21,182 nt of DNA from Fen-1077 sp050014355. Its GTDB lineage: Bacteria; Chloroflexota; Dehalococcoidia; Dehalococcoidales; RBG-16-60-22. The notes beneath the pieces were generated by a model. It did no database searches. It saw only the letters and a list, made by a program, of their open reading frames with translations, and was not told where the DNA came from. The DNA is taken from positions 1 through 21,182 of the forward strand of contig JBEKDL010000039.1 in NCBI GenBank assembly GCA_050014355.1, given 5' to 3'. Within the stretch, counting starts at the first letter, position 1. Each line of letters opens with the position of its first letter. Positions 1 through 7,292 of the stretch are shown here, piece after piece. The translations under genes were made by a program, and so were the position numbers.

Positions 1-221
1 TGCCCGGGGCGGACGCCCACGCGCTCTTCGATGAGGTCGCTCATCTCGGAGATAGGGGTTATTTTGGCTGCGTCGGGGAAGCCGAGGGTAGCTGCCAGGT
101 TGGCGTCGGGGTCAGCGTCGATAGCGATGACGGAAAAGCCAGATTCGGCAAATATCCGGGCAAGAAAGGCGGAAAGAAGAGTTTTACCTACACCGCCTTT
201 ACCGCTTATCGCTATCTTCAT
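1..221 (-). CDS. cooC: CooC-type P-loop ATPase (partial, C-terminal part beyond window)
   Basis: Only the first ~73 codons are visible; the gene runs leftward off the window. The N-terminus begins MKIAISGKGGVGKT, a deviant Walker A P-loop (GKGGVGKT, residues 7-14), followed by DADPDANL around residue 40. This combination is typical of the CooC/MinD/ArsA class of SIMIBI ATPases. In family knowledge, CooC uses ATP to insert nickel into carbon monoxide dehydrogenase or the CODH/acetyl-CoA synthase complex in the cytoplasm, so the call fits an anaerobe with a Wood-Ljungdahl pathway. The ATG at 219-221 is the natural start because the P-loop begins immediately after it; an AAGGT stretch lies just upstream. 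It is divergent from the thiamine-binding gene to its right, with its own promoter. A general ParA/MinD-like ATPase or a nitrogenase-type iron protein relative cannot be excluded because the metal-binding Cys pair lies outside the window. Confidence 0.72.
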   Translation of the reverse strand, partial: MKIAISGKGGVGKTLLSAFLARIFAESGFSVIAIDADPDANLAATLGFPDAAKITPISEMSDLIEERVGVRPG

Positions 222-312
222 TTAGACCTTATTTCTTACCTGCGTTGTACGGTTATCCGGGGGAAGTGCCAGGAATTGAAACGATTGCCTGAAATGATAA
301 CAAGCTTTGGCT

Positions 313-341
313 ATTTTAGCTTATTACAAATTAAAAGTCAA
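313..341 (-). promoter_or_regulatory. Promoter for the CooC-like gene
   Basis: On the minus strand TTGACT (336-341) and TAAAAT (313-318) are separated by exactly 17 bases, a near-consensus sigma-70-type promoter. It would start transcription near 306 and leave an ~85-base leader before the ATG at 221. Confidence 0.5.
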
Positions 342-401
342 GATAAAATCGTACCGGAGGTCTAGAACTTTAGACATATCGGTTCAGGGAATAATCCGGT
401 G

Positions 402-430
402 TTGTCTTTAACCCCTAGGTAAACTAGAAT
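402..430 (+). promoter_or_regulatory. Promoter for the thiamine-binding protein gene
   Basis: TTGTCT (402-407) and TAGAAT (425-430) are spaced by 17 bases. The predicted start near 437 leaves a short leader that contains the AGGAGGTG ribosome-binding site (443-450). Confidence 0.5.
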
Positions 431-457
431 AGCTCTAAAGACAGGAGGTGCGGGAAA

Positions 458-757
458 ATGGCGATGATTGAAATATCTATCCTGCCGGTAGGGACGCCAA
501 CGCCGTCGCTCTCCCGGTATGTGGCGGGCGCGGTCAAAATATTGCAAAATGAAAAAGATATTAAATATGAGCTCACGGCGATGGGCACAATAATCGAGGG
601 CGAGCGGGAGCGCCTGCTTACCCTGGCGGGTAAAATGCACCAGTCCGCCTTCGATGCCGGCGCGGCAAGAGTTGTGACTACCATTAAGATTGATGAACGA
701 CTAGATAAGCCTCTGACCATCAAGGGAAAAATAAAAGCGGTGGAAGAAAAACTGTGA
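458..757 (+). CDS. MTH1187-family thiamine-binding protein (UPF0045/DUF77)
   Basis: The 99-residue protein matches the MTH1187/YqgV family in size and pattern: an N-terminal strand (IEISILPVGTPTPSLSRYV), a long helix, then a central ELTAMGTIIEG segment and a C-terminal VVTTIKIDERLDKP strand, giving a ferredoxin-like fold. Members of this family bind thiamine-related ligands and form small cytoplasmic oligomers; the physiological role is poorly defined. The start is supported by a strong AGGAGGTG Shine-Dalgarno 7 bases upstream of the ATG. It has its own promoter and is divergent from the CooC-like gene. A riboswitch-controlled thiC lies about 4 kb away, which is a loose thematic link. I see no TPP riboswitch in front of this gene itself. 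Confidence 0.85.
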   Translation: MAMIEISILPVGTPTPSLSRYVAGAVKILQNEKDIKYELTAMGTIIEGERERLLTLAGKMHQSAFDAGAARVVTTIKIDERLDKPLTIKGKIKAVEEKL

Positions 758-824
758 TTATTCTATCATTGCGGGAACCTCCCGATAAAATCGAGGAAAC
801 AAAGCATCCTGGGGTATTCGTTGA

Positions 825-1655
825 ATGTTGAATATTGCATACTTGAGTCTTATCTCCATATTCGTAGGTTTTTTAGGGTCCCTTACCGGCCTGGGAGGGG
901 CGGGCTTGCTTATTCCGTTGCTCGTTCTCCTGGGGATACCTGTTAAGGAAGCGATAGCCTGCAGCATGGTGGCTATAATTGCTACTTCAAGCGGTTCCGC
1001 CGCATCCTATGTAAGAGAACGTATTACCAATGTGAAAATCGCCATGTACCTCGAGATATTCACGATTAGCGGTGCCATATTGGGGGCCACCATTACCACT
1101 GTTATTCCCCCTGTTTACCTTTATTTTTTCTTTGCAGCTTTTTTGATGACCTCTTTCCTGAAGATAAGACATTCCAATGATTATGAATTTCGGGCGTCCC
1201 AGCATCAAGACCGTATCGCCAGATGGCTTGGTTTAAAAGGCAGCTATTACGATGAACGTACTAAAAAAGTTATGGAATATAACGCAGACAAAGCCGTTTT
1301 AGGCGGACTTGGCATGCTGGTTGCGGGATTAGCTGCCGGTATGCTCGGCATCGGCGCCGGAGCTTTTAAGGTTACCGTCCAGGAGAACATACTCAAACTG
1401 CCACCAAAGGTATCCAGCACTACCAGCAATTTCATGATAGGTATGACAGCACTGGCCGGAGTCAGCGTTTATCTTTTTTCCGGTTTATTGAATCTGACCC
1501 TGATGGCTCCCATGGCCATCGGCGCGACAATTGGCGCAATCATCGGGGGGAGAGTGCTGAATAAAATCAGCGATAAGGTTTTAAGAGTACTATTCTTTTT
1601 CATTGTGGCAATATTAATTATTCAAATGCTATATAAGGGAGTGACTTCCGTATGA
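825..1655 (+). CDS. TauE/SafE-family permease (sulfite exporter-like)
   Basis: A 276-residue integral membrane protein in two halves. Each half begins with the glycine-rich signature of TauE/SafE permeases: FVGFLGSLTGLGGAGLLIPLL near residue 13 and LAAGMLGIGAGAFKV near residue 168. Roughly eight hydrophobic segments are visible, with a charged cytoplasmic loop (RASQHQDRIARWLGLKGSYYDER) in between. The family moves small anions such as sulfite, sulfonates or sulfoacetate across the cytoplasmic membrane; the substrate here is not evident. A TGA lies directly upstream in frame (822-824), so ATG 825 is the first possible ATG start. The Shine-Dalgarno is weak. The gene overlaps the next by 4 bases (ATGA), so the two are probably translationally coupled. 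Confidence 0.85.
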   Translation: MLNIAYLSLISIFVGFLGSLTGLGGAGLLIPLLVLLGIPVKEAIACSMVAIIATSSGSAASYVRERITNVKIAMYLEIFTISGAILGATITTVIPPVYLYFFFAAFLMTSFLKIRHSNDYEFRASQHQDRIARWLGLKGSYYDERTKKVMEYNADKAVLGGLGMLVAGLAAGMLGIGAGAFKVTVQENILKLPPKVSSTTSNFMIGMTALAGVSVYLFSGLLNLTLMAPMAIGATIGAIIGGRVLNKISDKVLRVLFFFIVAILIIQMLYKGVTSV

Positions 1656-2044
1656 ACACAGGAAAGCTGGGCAGCGGTGAGTCCAGGCTTGAAACCGGCA
1701 TCAGTTATCTGCTGATGGCAGGGGTAATCATCAGCCTGGTACTGGAAATCGTGGGTGTAGCCCTGCTTTATTTTTCTAACCACAGCCTGGCCGTTTCGCA
1801 GAATCAATCTGTATTCATTCATGGAAATGATTTCTTCACGTTTCTCTTTCAGCAGTTCCAGGGAAAACATTCTCCAGGGACCGGCCTGCAATTGATGACG
1901 ATAGGAATAATTGTCCTGATACTGACACCTTTTATCAGGCTGGTTACATCTGTCGTCTATTTCGGTTGGGAAAAGAACCTCAAGTATGTCTTGATTACCT
2001 TTTTTGTGCTGGTTGTCATAACGTTAAGCTTAATTCTGCATTAA
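1652..2044 (+). CDS. DUF1634 membrane protein, partner of the TauE/SafE permease
   Basis: A 130-residue protein with three strongly hydrophobic segments at about residues 19-43, 79-102 and 108-129. The start MNTGKLGSGESRLETGISYLLMAGV and the TGLQLMTIGIIVLILTPFIRLVTSVVYF stretch fit the DUF1634 family, which in many archaea and bacteria is encoded directly after a TauE/SafE permease. Here the two genes overlap by 4 bases, which supports a shared complex or co-regulation. No catalytic residues are visible. A role as an accessory subunit is inferred from context only. Confidence 0.78.
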   Translation: MNTGKLGSGESRLETGISYLLMAGVIISLVLEIVGVALLYFSNHSLAVSQNQSVFIHGNDFFTFLFQQFQGKHSPGTGLQLMTIGIIVLILTPFIRLVTSVVYFGWEKNLKYVLITFFVLVVITLSLILH

Positions 2045-2091
2045 ATGAAAATCACCGTTAAAACAAGCTTTTTTGGGTTACGGAGGCCTAT

Positions 2092-2952
2092 ATGGACATC
2101 AAAATCACGACTTTGAGTGAAAACACGGCTGAACTCGGGTATCTGGCGGAATGGGGCTTGAGCATGTTCATCGAGGCTGAAGGCACCAAAGTCCTTTTCG
2201 ATACCGGGGCCGGCATCGCCGCGCTCCATAACGCCCAGCTTCTGGGAATCGACCTTTCCAGTATCGATAAAATAATATTGAGTCACGGCCACCGCGACCA
2301 TACCGGGGGGCTGCGCGAAATTTTAATACGCATGAAAAAGGAGGTAGAAATCATCGCCCATCCGGATATCTGGGCCTCCAAGTACAGTCGACCGAACGTC
2401 TGGGCGCGCAAGCCGGGCGGCGGTAATAAGGAACAGTTCAGCGGCCTGCCCTTCCGCCGGGAGCTGCTGGAAAACCTGGGCGCACGCTTTAATCTGACCC
2501 GAAAGCCGGTGCACCTTACGAAGAATTTCCTTACTACCGGCGAGATTCCCATGGTCTCCGATTACGAGGAGATTGATAGCGGCCTCTTCGATAAAAAGAC
2601 CGGTAAAATGCTGCCCGATGAGCTCAACGACGACCTTGCACTGGTGATAGATACCGCGTACGGGCTGGTAGTTATCCTGGGCTGCGCCCACCACGGCATC
2701 ATCAACACGCTGCGCCACGCTCAAAAGCTGACCGGCAAAGAGCTGATTTACGCGGCCATCGGCGGGACGCACCTCCTGAATGCTTCCGAAGAGCGTCTTA
2801 AAAAAACCGCGGTCGAACTGCAGGAAATCGGCGTGCAATATCTTGGAGTCTCTCATTGCACCGGCTTCGAGGCCTCGGCTTACCTGGCGCGAGAGTTCGG
2901 TAAGGGGTTCTTTTTAAACAACGCCGGTACCCGCTTGTCCCTGCCATTTTAA
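2092..2952 (+). CDS. MBL-fold metallo-hydrolase (COG1237-type)
   Basis: A 286-residue metallo-beta-lactamase-fold protein. The metal motif HxHxDH is seen as SHGHRDHTGG (H65, H67, D69, H70), with further ligands likely in GCAHHGIIN (H200/H201) and in IGGTHLLNAS (H227). The overall layout, including the conserved VLFDTGAG near residue 35 and the FLTTGEIP segment near 146, fits the COG1237 group, often annotated as 7,8-dihydropterin-6-yl-methyl-4-(beta-D-ribofuranosyl)aminobenzene 5'-phosphate synthase after an archaeal methanopterin enzyme. In a bacterium this specific reaction is unproven, so only a general hydrolase call is safe. GGAGG (2082-2086) supports the ATG at 2092. The stop overlaps the stop of the convergent MFS gene. 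Confidence 0.85.
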   Translation: MDIKITTLSENTAELGYLAEWGLSMFIEAEGTKVLFDTGAGIAALHNAQLLGIDLSSIDKIILSHGHRDHTGGLREILIRMKKEVEIIAHPDIWASKYSRPNVWARKPGGGNKEQFSGLPFRRELLENLGARFNLTRKPVHLTKNFLTTGEIPMVSDYEEIDSGLFDKKTGKMLPDELNDDLALVIDTAYGLVVILGCAHHGIINTLRHAQKLTGKELIYAAIGGTHLLNASEERLKKTAVELQEIGVQYLGVSHCTGFEASAYLAREFGKGFFLNNAGTRLSLPF

Positions 2953-4364
2953 GCGGCCGGTTTCAGGGTCTCCTCTACCGGTTTCGGCACCGCACATAAA
3001 TCTCCAGCGGCCCGGGGCATGGCAAAGACCGTCGGCGCGGTCACCAGCAGGACAGCCGCCAGGCCGTAATAGACCAGGGAGAAACCGTGTCCTATCTGTG
3101 AGAAACTCTGCAGCACTACCGCGGTGATAGCTATGCTTATCGCGCTTCCGCTCTGGCGGAACGTGCCCCGCAGTCCGGTAATCATCCCGACGCGCTCCGG
3201 CATGAGGTCGATGCACGCGTTATTGGCTGCCGGAGCAGTGATACCCATACCGGCGCCGATGAGAAACAAAATCGCCCCCAACACCACGGTGCTGTTCAGG
3301 TACAAGCCCGGCAGATTGATACCGGACGGCTTGAGGCCAAGCAGCACCAGGCTGAACACGATAACGCCGGTGCCGGCCAGCATCGGCTTGCGGTAACCCC
3401 ACTTGGGCAGGTAGAGGCTGGTGACTATCGAGGCGACCAGCATTCCCACGGAGCGCGGCGTCAGGATTAGCCCGCTGGCCAGGGTGCTCATCCCGTAAAC
3501 AGAGGTAGCGAACAGGGGCGTGAAAGACATGACGCCCATGGCAGCCATGCCGTAGAAAAGATTAAAAATATTGGCCGCCAGGAAAGGTCTGGACTTGATG
3601 AATTCCAGGTCAATCATGGGGTCACGGATACGGGCTTCACGCCGGAAAAAGGCCAGCATCAAGATAACCGCCGCGATGAAAAGCGCCGCGGGCAATAGCC
3701 AGGAACCGCCGTTCTGGACATTGCCGAAGCTGCTCAACGCGATAAGGAGAGCGGAAAGAGCGCCGGTGAAAAGGCCGGTGCCGACCAGGTCCAGATGGCC
3801 CCCCCCTCCCTTTTTAGACTTCAGAAGTATCAGCGAGATGATGAATACGGCGATGCCGAGCGGGATATTGAGCCAGAAGGTCGAACGCCAGCCGAAAGAT
3901 TCGACCATCCAGCCGCCGATATTCGGCCCGATGATGTTGCCGATGGGCATGATGGTGGTGAAAAATCCTATCGCCTGCTGCCTCGAATTCGGGAAAGCGT
4001 CACTGACGATGGACGTGGCCAGGGGCAGGATGGAACCGGTGCCGGTCGCCTGTAAAAATCGGCCGAAGATGAGAATACCGATATTGGGTGCCAGGGCGCA
4101 TATCAGTGAGCCGATGGTAAAAACGCCGATGGAAGCCAGGTAGACGCGCTTGTTACCGAAGATTTCACCTGCCTTACCGCCCAGGGGCATGAACGCCGTG
4201 GCCGTGAGCTGATTGATGCCCAGCACCCAGCCCGCCAGGATTAAAGAGGTCTGAAAGTCCGTGGTAATCATCGGGAATGCCACGGTGACGGTGGTGCCGC
4301 TTATGGCTATGAGCAGAAAGGACAGGCTGGTGACGCCAAAGATGAAGTATCTGGTCACTGCCAT
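2949..4364 (-). CDS. MFS transporter, DHA2 (EmrB/QacA)-like drug:H+ antiporter
   Basis: A 471-residue protein with about fourteen hydrophobic segments, the size and topology of DHA2-family exporters. Motif A is recognisable after the second helix as LGGKAGEIFGNKRVY (residues 61-75, with the usual Asp replaced by Glu). The antiporter motif C region is seen as IGPNIGGWMVESFGWR near residue 147. The N-terminal IAISGTTVTVAFPMI is the characteristic 'D/GxTIVNVALP' segment, here with Gly where many members have Asp. The family extrudes amphipathic compounds using the proton gradient; the substrate is unknown. No clear Shine-Dalgarno precedes the ATG at 4364. It is convergent with the MBL gene, the two stop codons overlapping by 4 bases with no obvious terminator between them. 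Confidence 0.85.
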   Translation of the reverse strand: MAVTRYFIFGVTSLSFLLIAISGTTVTVAFPMITTDFQTSLILAGWVLGINQLTATAFMPLGGKAGEIFGNKRVYLASIGVFTIGSLICALAPNIGILIFGRFLQATGTGSILPLATSIVSDAFPNSRQQAIGFFTTIMPIGNIIGPNIGGWMVESFGWRSTFWLNIPLGIAVFIISLILLKSKKGGGGHLDLVGTGLFTGALSALLIALSSFGNVQNGGSWLLPAALFIAAVILMLAFFRREARIRDPMIDLEFIKSRPFLAANIFNLFYGMAAMGVMSFTPLFATSVYGMSTLASGLILTPRSVGMLVASIVTSLYLPKWGYRKPMLAGTGVIVFSLVLLGLKPSGINLPGLYLNSTVVLGAILFLIGAGMGITAPAANNACIDLMPERVGMITGLRGTFRQSGSAISIAITAVVLQSFSQIGHGFSLVYYGLAAVLLVTAPTVFAMPRAAGDLCAVPKPVEETLKPAA

Positions 4365-4494
4365 AGTCTAGCATAGAACTGGTATAGCGATAAAATCGTA
4401 AGATATATTGTTATTCCAGCTAAAGATGGAATCCAGGGGCTTCGGAAGGAGGTCTCCCAGGCGCGAAAATGGCATGAGTTTCATCTGTTATCGT

Positions 4495-4523
4495 TTGCCA
4501 TCAGGTCAAAAATATGCTACTAT
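4495..4523 (+). promoter_or_regulatory. Promoter of the thiC riboswitch leader
   Basis: TTGCCA (4495-4500) and TACTAT (4518-4523) are separated by 17 bases. Transcription would start near 4530, just before the first base of the riboswitch P1 stem at 4537, which makes the position convincing. Confidence 0.65.
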
Positions 4524-4536
4524 TAAAAGACATAAA

Positions 4537-4624
4537 CCGCTAGGGGTGCTCAAGGCTGAGAGTCCCGAGAATCTCGGGGCGACCCTCGGAACCTGAACTC
4601 GGTAATACGAGCGTAGGGAAGCGG
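4537..4624 (+). promoter_or_regulatory. TPP riboswitch (THI element)
   Basis: The conserved THI-box blocks are all present in order: GGGGTGC (4543-4549), CTGAGA (4556-4561), ACCC (4582-4585), GAACCTGA (4589-4596) and GTAATACGAGCGTAGGGAA (4602-4620). A P1 stem closes the domain: CCGCT (4537-4541) with AGCGG (4620-4624). A variable P3 hairpin is visible as CCCGAGAATCTCGGG (4564-4578). Thiamine pyrophosphate binding is expected to switch off thiC, with an intrinsic terminator as the expression platform downstream. Confidence 0.95.
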
Positions 4625-4633
4625 CCTTACTGG

Positions 4634-4684
4634 AAGACCAGGGGTCCTGAAATTTCAGCCAGCGCCCTTGGTCTTATTGTTTTT
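4634..4684 (+). terminator. Riboswitch-controlled intrinsic terminator before thiC
   Basis: AAGACCAGGG (4634-4643) pairs with CCCTTGGTCTT (4665-4675), allowing one G-U pair. The loop contains a second self-complementary piece, CTGAAATTTCAG, and the stem is followed by ATTGTTTTT. It lies 9 bases beyond the riboswitch P1 stem, so transcription attenuation is the likely mode of control. CTGGAAGACCAG (4630-4641) can form a competing hairpin with the 5' arm, but I could not settle the antiterminator. Confidence 0.75.
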
Positions 4685-4701
4685 AAAAGGGGGTGGCCGG
4701 C

Positions 4702-5997
4702 ATGACACAGTTAGAAATAGCCAGGCAGGGTAAAATATCTCCGCAGATGGAGGCGGTGGCGCGCGCCGAGGGACTGGATGTGGAATTTGTCCGGCAGGGG
4801 GTGGCTAACGGGACCATAGTTGTTCCGGCGAATGTCAGGCATCTGAATCTTACACCATGCGGCGTGGGCGCGGGGCTTGCCACCAAGGTCAATGCCAATA
4901 TTGGCACCTCATCTGATTTTAGCAATGTTGCCACCGAGCTGGAAAAAGTTAAAGTGGCCCTCGAAGCAGGCGCAGACACGGTCATGGACTTGAGCACCGG
5001 CGGTGACATTCCGGCCATACGCCGGGCGATTATCGCCGCCAGCGAGCGGCCCATCGGCACCGTGCCGCTTTACCAGGCCGGTATCGAAGCCATCGAAAGA
5101 CACGGCGCCATCGTAAAGATGACAGCCGACGACATTTTTACCGCCATTGAAGACAACGCCCGTGACGGCACCGACTTTATTACCGTGCATTGCGGCGTAA
5201 CCCAGTCCGCCATCGCCCGCCTTAAAAAACAGGGCAGGGTCACGGACGTTGTTTCCCGCGGCGGCGCTTTCATGGTCGGCTGGATGCTGCATAACGACTG
5301 CGAGAATCCCCTGTATGAACAATTCGACCGACTGCTGGATATCGCCCGGGAGTTCGATGTTACCTTGAGTCTCGGCGATGGTATGCGGCCCGGCAGCCTG
5401 GCTGATGCCACTGACCGCACGCAGATAGAAGAGCTGGTCACTTTAGGCGAGCTGGTGCAGAGGGCGCAGGAGGCCGGCGTCCAGGTCATGGTGGAGGGAC
5501 CGGGGCATATCCCGCTCGACCAGATTGAAACCAACGTCCGACTGGAAAAGGCTCTCTGCAAAGGGGCGCCGTTTTACGTGCTTGGCCCGCTCGTCACCGA
5601 TATTGCCGCGGGCTACGACCATATCACCAGCGCCATTGGCGGGGCTATCGCCGCCATGGCCGGGGCCGATTTTCTCTGCTATGTGACTCCTTCGGAGCAC
5701 CTGGCCATCCCGGATGTCGACGATGTGAGGCAGGGCGTTATTGCTTCACGCATCGCCGCTCATGCCGCCGATATCGTCAAAGGGGTCAAAGGCGCCGCCG
5801 GGAGGGACCGGGCCATAGCCATGGCGCGTAAACGCCTCGACTGGGCGGAGCAGTCCCGGCTTTCCATTGACCCCGAGCGCTTTGAACAGGCGCGCCGCCG
5901 CCATTCTACCAGTGGTTCCGCCTGCAGCATGTGCGGCCAGTACTGCGCCATGGACCTGGTGGCTAAATACCTCGGCGTCAAAGCGGTCAAGTGCTAG
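4702..5997 (+). CDS. thiC: Phosphomethylpyrimidine synthase ThiC
   Basis: A 431-residue protein of the short ThiC form found in archaea, clostridia and Chloroflexi. ThiC is a radical-SAM-like cytoplasmic enzyme that rearranges 5-aminoimidazole ribotide into HMP-phosphate for thiamine synthesis. Visible family blocks include VMDLSTGGDIPAIRR, FITVHCGVT, LSLGDGMRPGS, MVEGPGHIPL, GPLVTDIAAGYDHITSAIGG and YVTPSEHL. The C-terminal cluster motif is CSMCGQYC (Cys 408, 411, 415), a CX2CX3C spacing, one residue shorter than the CX2CX4C of the Bacillus/proteobacterial form. I prefer ATG 4702 to the in-frame GTG at 4693 because the Shine-Dalgarno AAGGGGG (4687-4693) is well spaced for the ATG and would touch the GTG. 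It is controlled by the TPP riboswitch and terminator upstream; no other thiamine gene is adjacent. Confidence 0.95.
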   Translation: MTQLEIARQGKISPQMEAVARAEGLDVEFVRQGVANGTIVVPANVRHLNLTPCGVGAGLATKVNANIGTSSDFSNVATELEKVKVALEAGADTVMDLSTGGDIPAIRRAIIAASERPIGTVPLYQAGIEAIERHGAIVKMTADDIFTAIEDNARDGTDFITVHCGVTQSAIARLKKQGRVTDVVSRGGAFMVGWMLHNDCENPLYEQFDRLLDIAREFDVTLSLGDGMRPGSLADATDRTQIEELVTLGELVQRAQEAGVQVMVEGPGHIPLDQIETNVRLEKALCKGAPFYVLGPLVTDIAAGYDHITSAIGGAIAAMAGADFLCYVTPSEHLAIPDVDDVRQGVIASRIAAHAADIVKGVKGAAGRDRAIAMARKRLDWAEQSRLSIDPERFEQARRRHSTSGSACSMCGQYCAMDLVAKYLGVKAVKC

Positions 5998-6183
5998 TCG
6001 TAGTTCCTGTCTTTTTATGCAGGTAGACCACCCAGCCTTGCGCCGTTTTGATATCTGTCCGATACACACCTATCATGTGCTTTGGTCGTATCTTACCGCA
6101 ACGTCCATCAGTCCGGTTAGGGTGAGAACCCTTAATGCGCCGGGAAGATTTTTGAGTTATCATATAAATAGAGGTGTTTAAAA

Positions 6184-7227
6184 ATGGATAATAAACTACT
6201 GGACGCGGCGCTTAAATATATTAATTCTCCGTCTCCGGTCGGCGACCAGAAGGCAGTCTCGTCTGAATTGGAGCAGGACGCGGACCTTCTTGATGCCTAT
6301 TCTCGCGCGGTAACCGGAGTTGTGGCCAGGGTCAGCCCTGGGGTGGTTCATGTCAAGGTGAAAAAGAAGGTGTCCCGCCCCGGGATGCGCCCTGATATGG
6401 AAGGGAGCGGCTCGGGGTTCATCATTACGCCAGACGGTTACATCGTGACCAACAGCCATGTCGTCGAAGAGGTAAACTCCGTGGAAGTCAGCCTGTCAGA
6501 TGGCAATACCTGTCCGGCGGAGGTCGTCGGTCAGGACCCGGCCACGGATATTGCTTTACTGCGGATTTCCGGTCCCGGACTGCCGATGGTCAGCCTGGGC
6601 GATTCAGACAAGCTGCGGGTAGGGCAGATGGCTATCGCCGTCGGTAACCCCCTCGGCTTCCAGAGCACCGTCACGGCCGGGGTTATCAGCGCCTTGGGCC
6701 GGTCTTTGCGCAGCCGTACCGGACGCCTTATCGAAAACGTTATTCAGACCGACGCGGCGCTTAATCCCGGCAACAGCGGCGGCCCCCTTCTGGACTCTAA
6801 TGGCCGTGTCATTGGCATCAATACCGCCATTATCCAGTACGCGCAGGGCATTTGCTTCGCTATCCCGGTCAACACCATGCGCTGGGTAGTAACCCAGCTT
6901 ATCCGGGAAGGCAGGGTTACGCGCGGCTTTCTCGGCATCTCGGGACAGACCGTGCCGCTGCCGGTCCGGGTAGTCAGGTATTTCCAGCTAAGTAACGCGT
7001 CCGGCGTGCAGGTCACGGATGTCACTCCGTCCAGCCCGGCCCGCCAGGCCGGGTTAAAAGAGGGCGATATTGTCATTGCTCTCGGCGGCGAGCCGGCAGC
7101 CAGTATCGATGATATACACCGCCGCCTTACCAGGGAAGCCATCGGTAAAAGCCTGGACGTCACTTTGCTCCGCGGGTGGACGCACCGTCTGGAGAAGGTC
7201 ATCATCCCCGCCGAGAGCCCTGTTTAG
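6184..7227 (+). CDS. S1C (HtrA/DegP-like) serine protease with one PDZ domain, probably cytoplasmic
   Basis: A 347-residue trypsin-fold protease with the complete catalytic triad: H92 in TNSHVV, D122 in ATDIALL and S198 in NPGNSGGPLL. A single PDZ domain spans about residues 248-343 (GFLGISGQ to the GLKEGDIVIALGG substrate-groove region). Family members degrade or refold damaged proteins. Unlike typical HtrA proteins there is no signal peptide or membrane anchor: the first 45 residues are polar and helical, so the enzyme most likely acts in the cytoplasm. The ATG at 6184 is preceded by a GAGGTG-type ribosome site (6171-6176). The 186-base gap after thiC holds a small hairpin (AGGGT/ACCCT, near 6122-6132) but no terminator I would defend, and no clear promoter. 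Confidence 0.88.
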   Translation: MDNKLLDAALKYINSPSPVGDQKAVSSELEQDADLLDAYSRAVTGVVARVSPGVVHVKVKKKVSRPGMRPDMEGSGSGFIITPDGYIVTNSHVVEEVNSVEVSLSDGNTCPAEVVGQDPATDIALLRISGPGLPMVSLGDSDKLRVGQMAIAVGNPLGFQSTVTAGVISALGRSLRSRTGRLIENVIQTDAALNPGNSGGPLLDSNGRVIGINTAIIQYAQGICFAIPVNTMRWVVTQLIREGRVTRGFLGISGQTVPLPVRVVRYFQLSNASGVQVTDVTPSSPARQAGLKEGDIVIALGGEPAASIDDIHRRLTREAIGKSLDVTLLRGWTHRLEKVIIPAESPV

Positions 7228-7255
7228 TGGTCTGACACAATAGGGGTTGTCCCTG

Positions 7256-7283
7256 TTGACATTCGTTATCATAGTAGTACAAT
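7256..7283 (+). promoter_or_regulatory. Promoter of the glmM cluster, probably giving a leaderless mRNA
   Basis: Consensus TTGACA (7256-7261) and near-consensus TACAAT (7278-7283) are 16 bases apart. The -10 box ends only 9 bases before the glmM ATG (7293), so transcription should start at or within a few bases of the start codon. The G-run 7284-7288 that looks like a Shine-Dalgarno would then lie outside the transcript. Confidence 0.65.
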
Positions 7284-7292
7284 GGGGGTATT

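Noticed and set aside
4408..4596. 62-codon plus-strand ORF before thiC
   Set aside because: It runs across the thiC promoter and through most of the TPP riboswitch, and the translation has no recognisable character.
4693..4701. GTG start for thiC at 4693
   Set aside because: The Shine-Dalgarno AAGGGGG ends at the GTG itself, leaving no spacing; ATG 4702 is correctly spaced.
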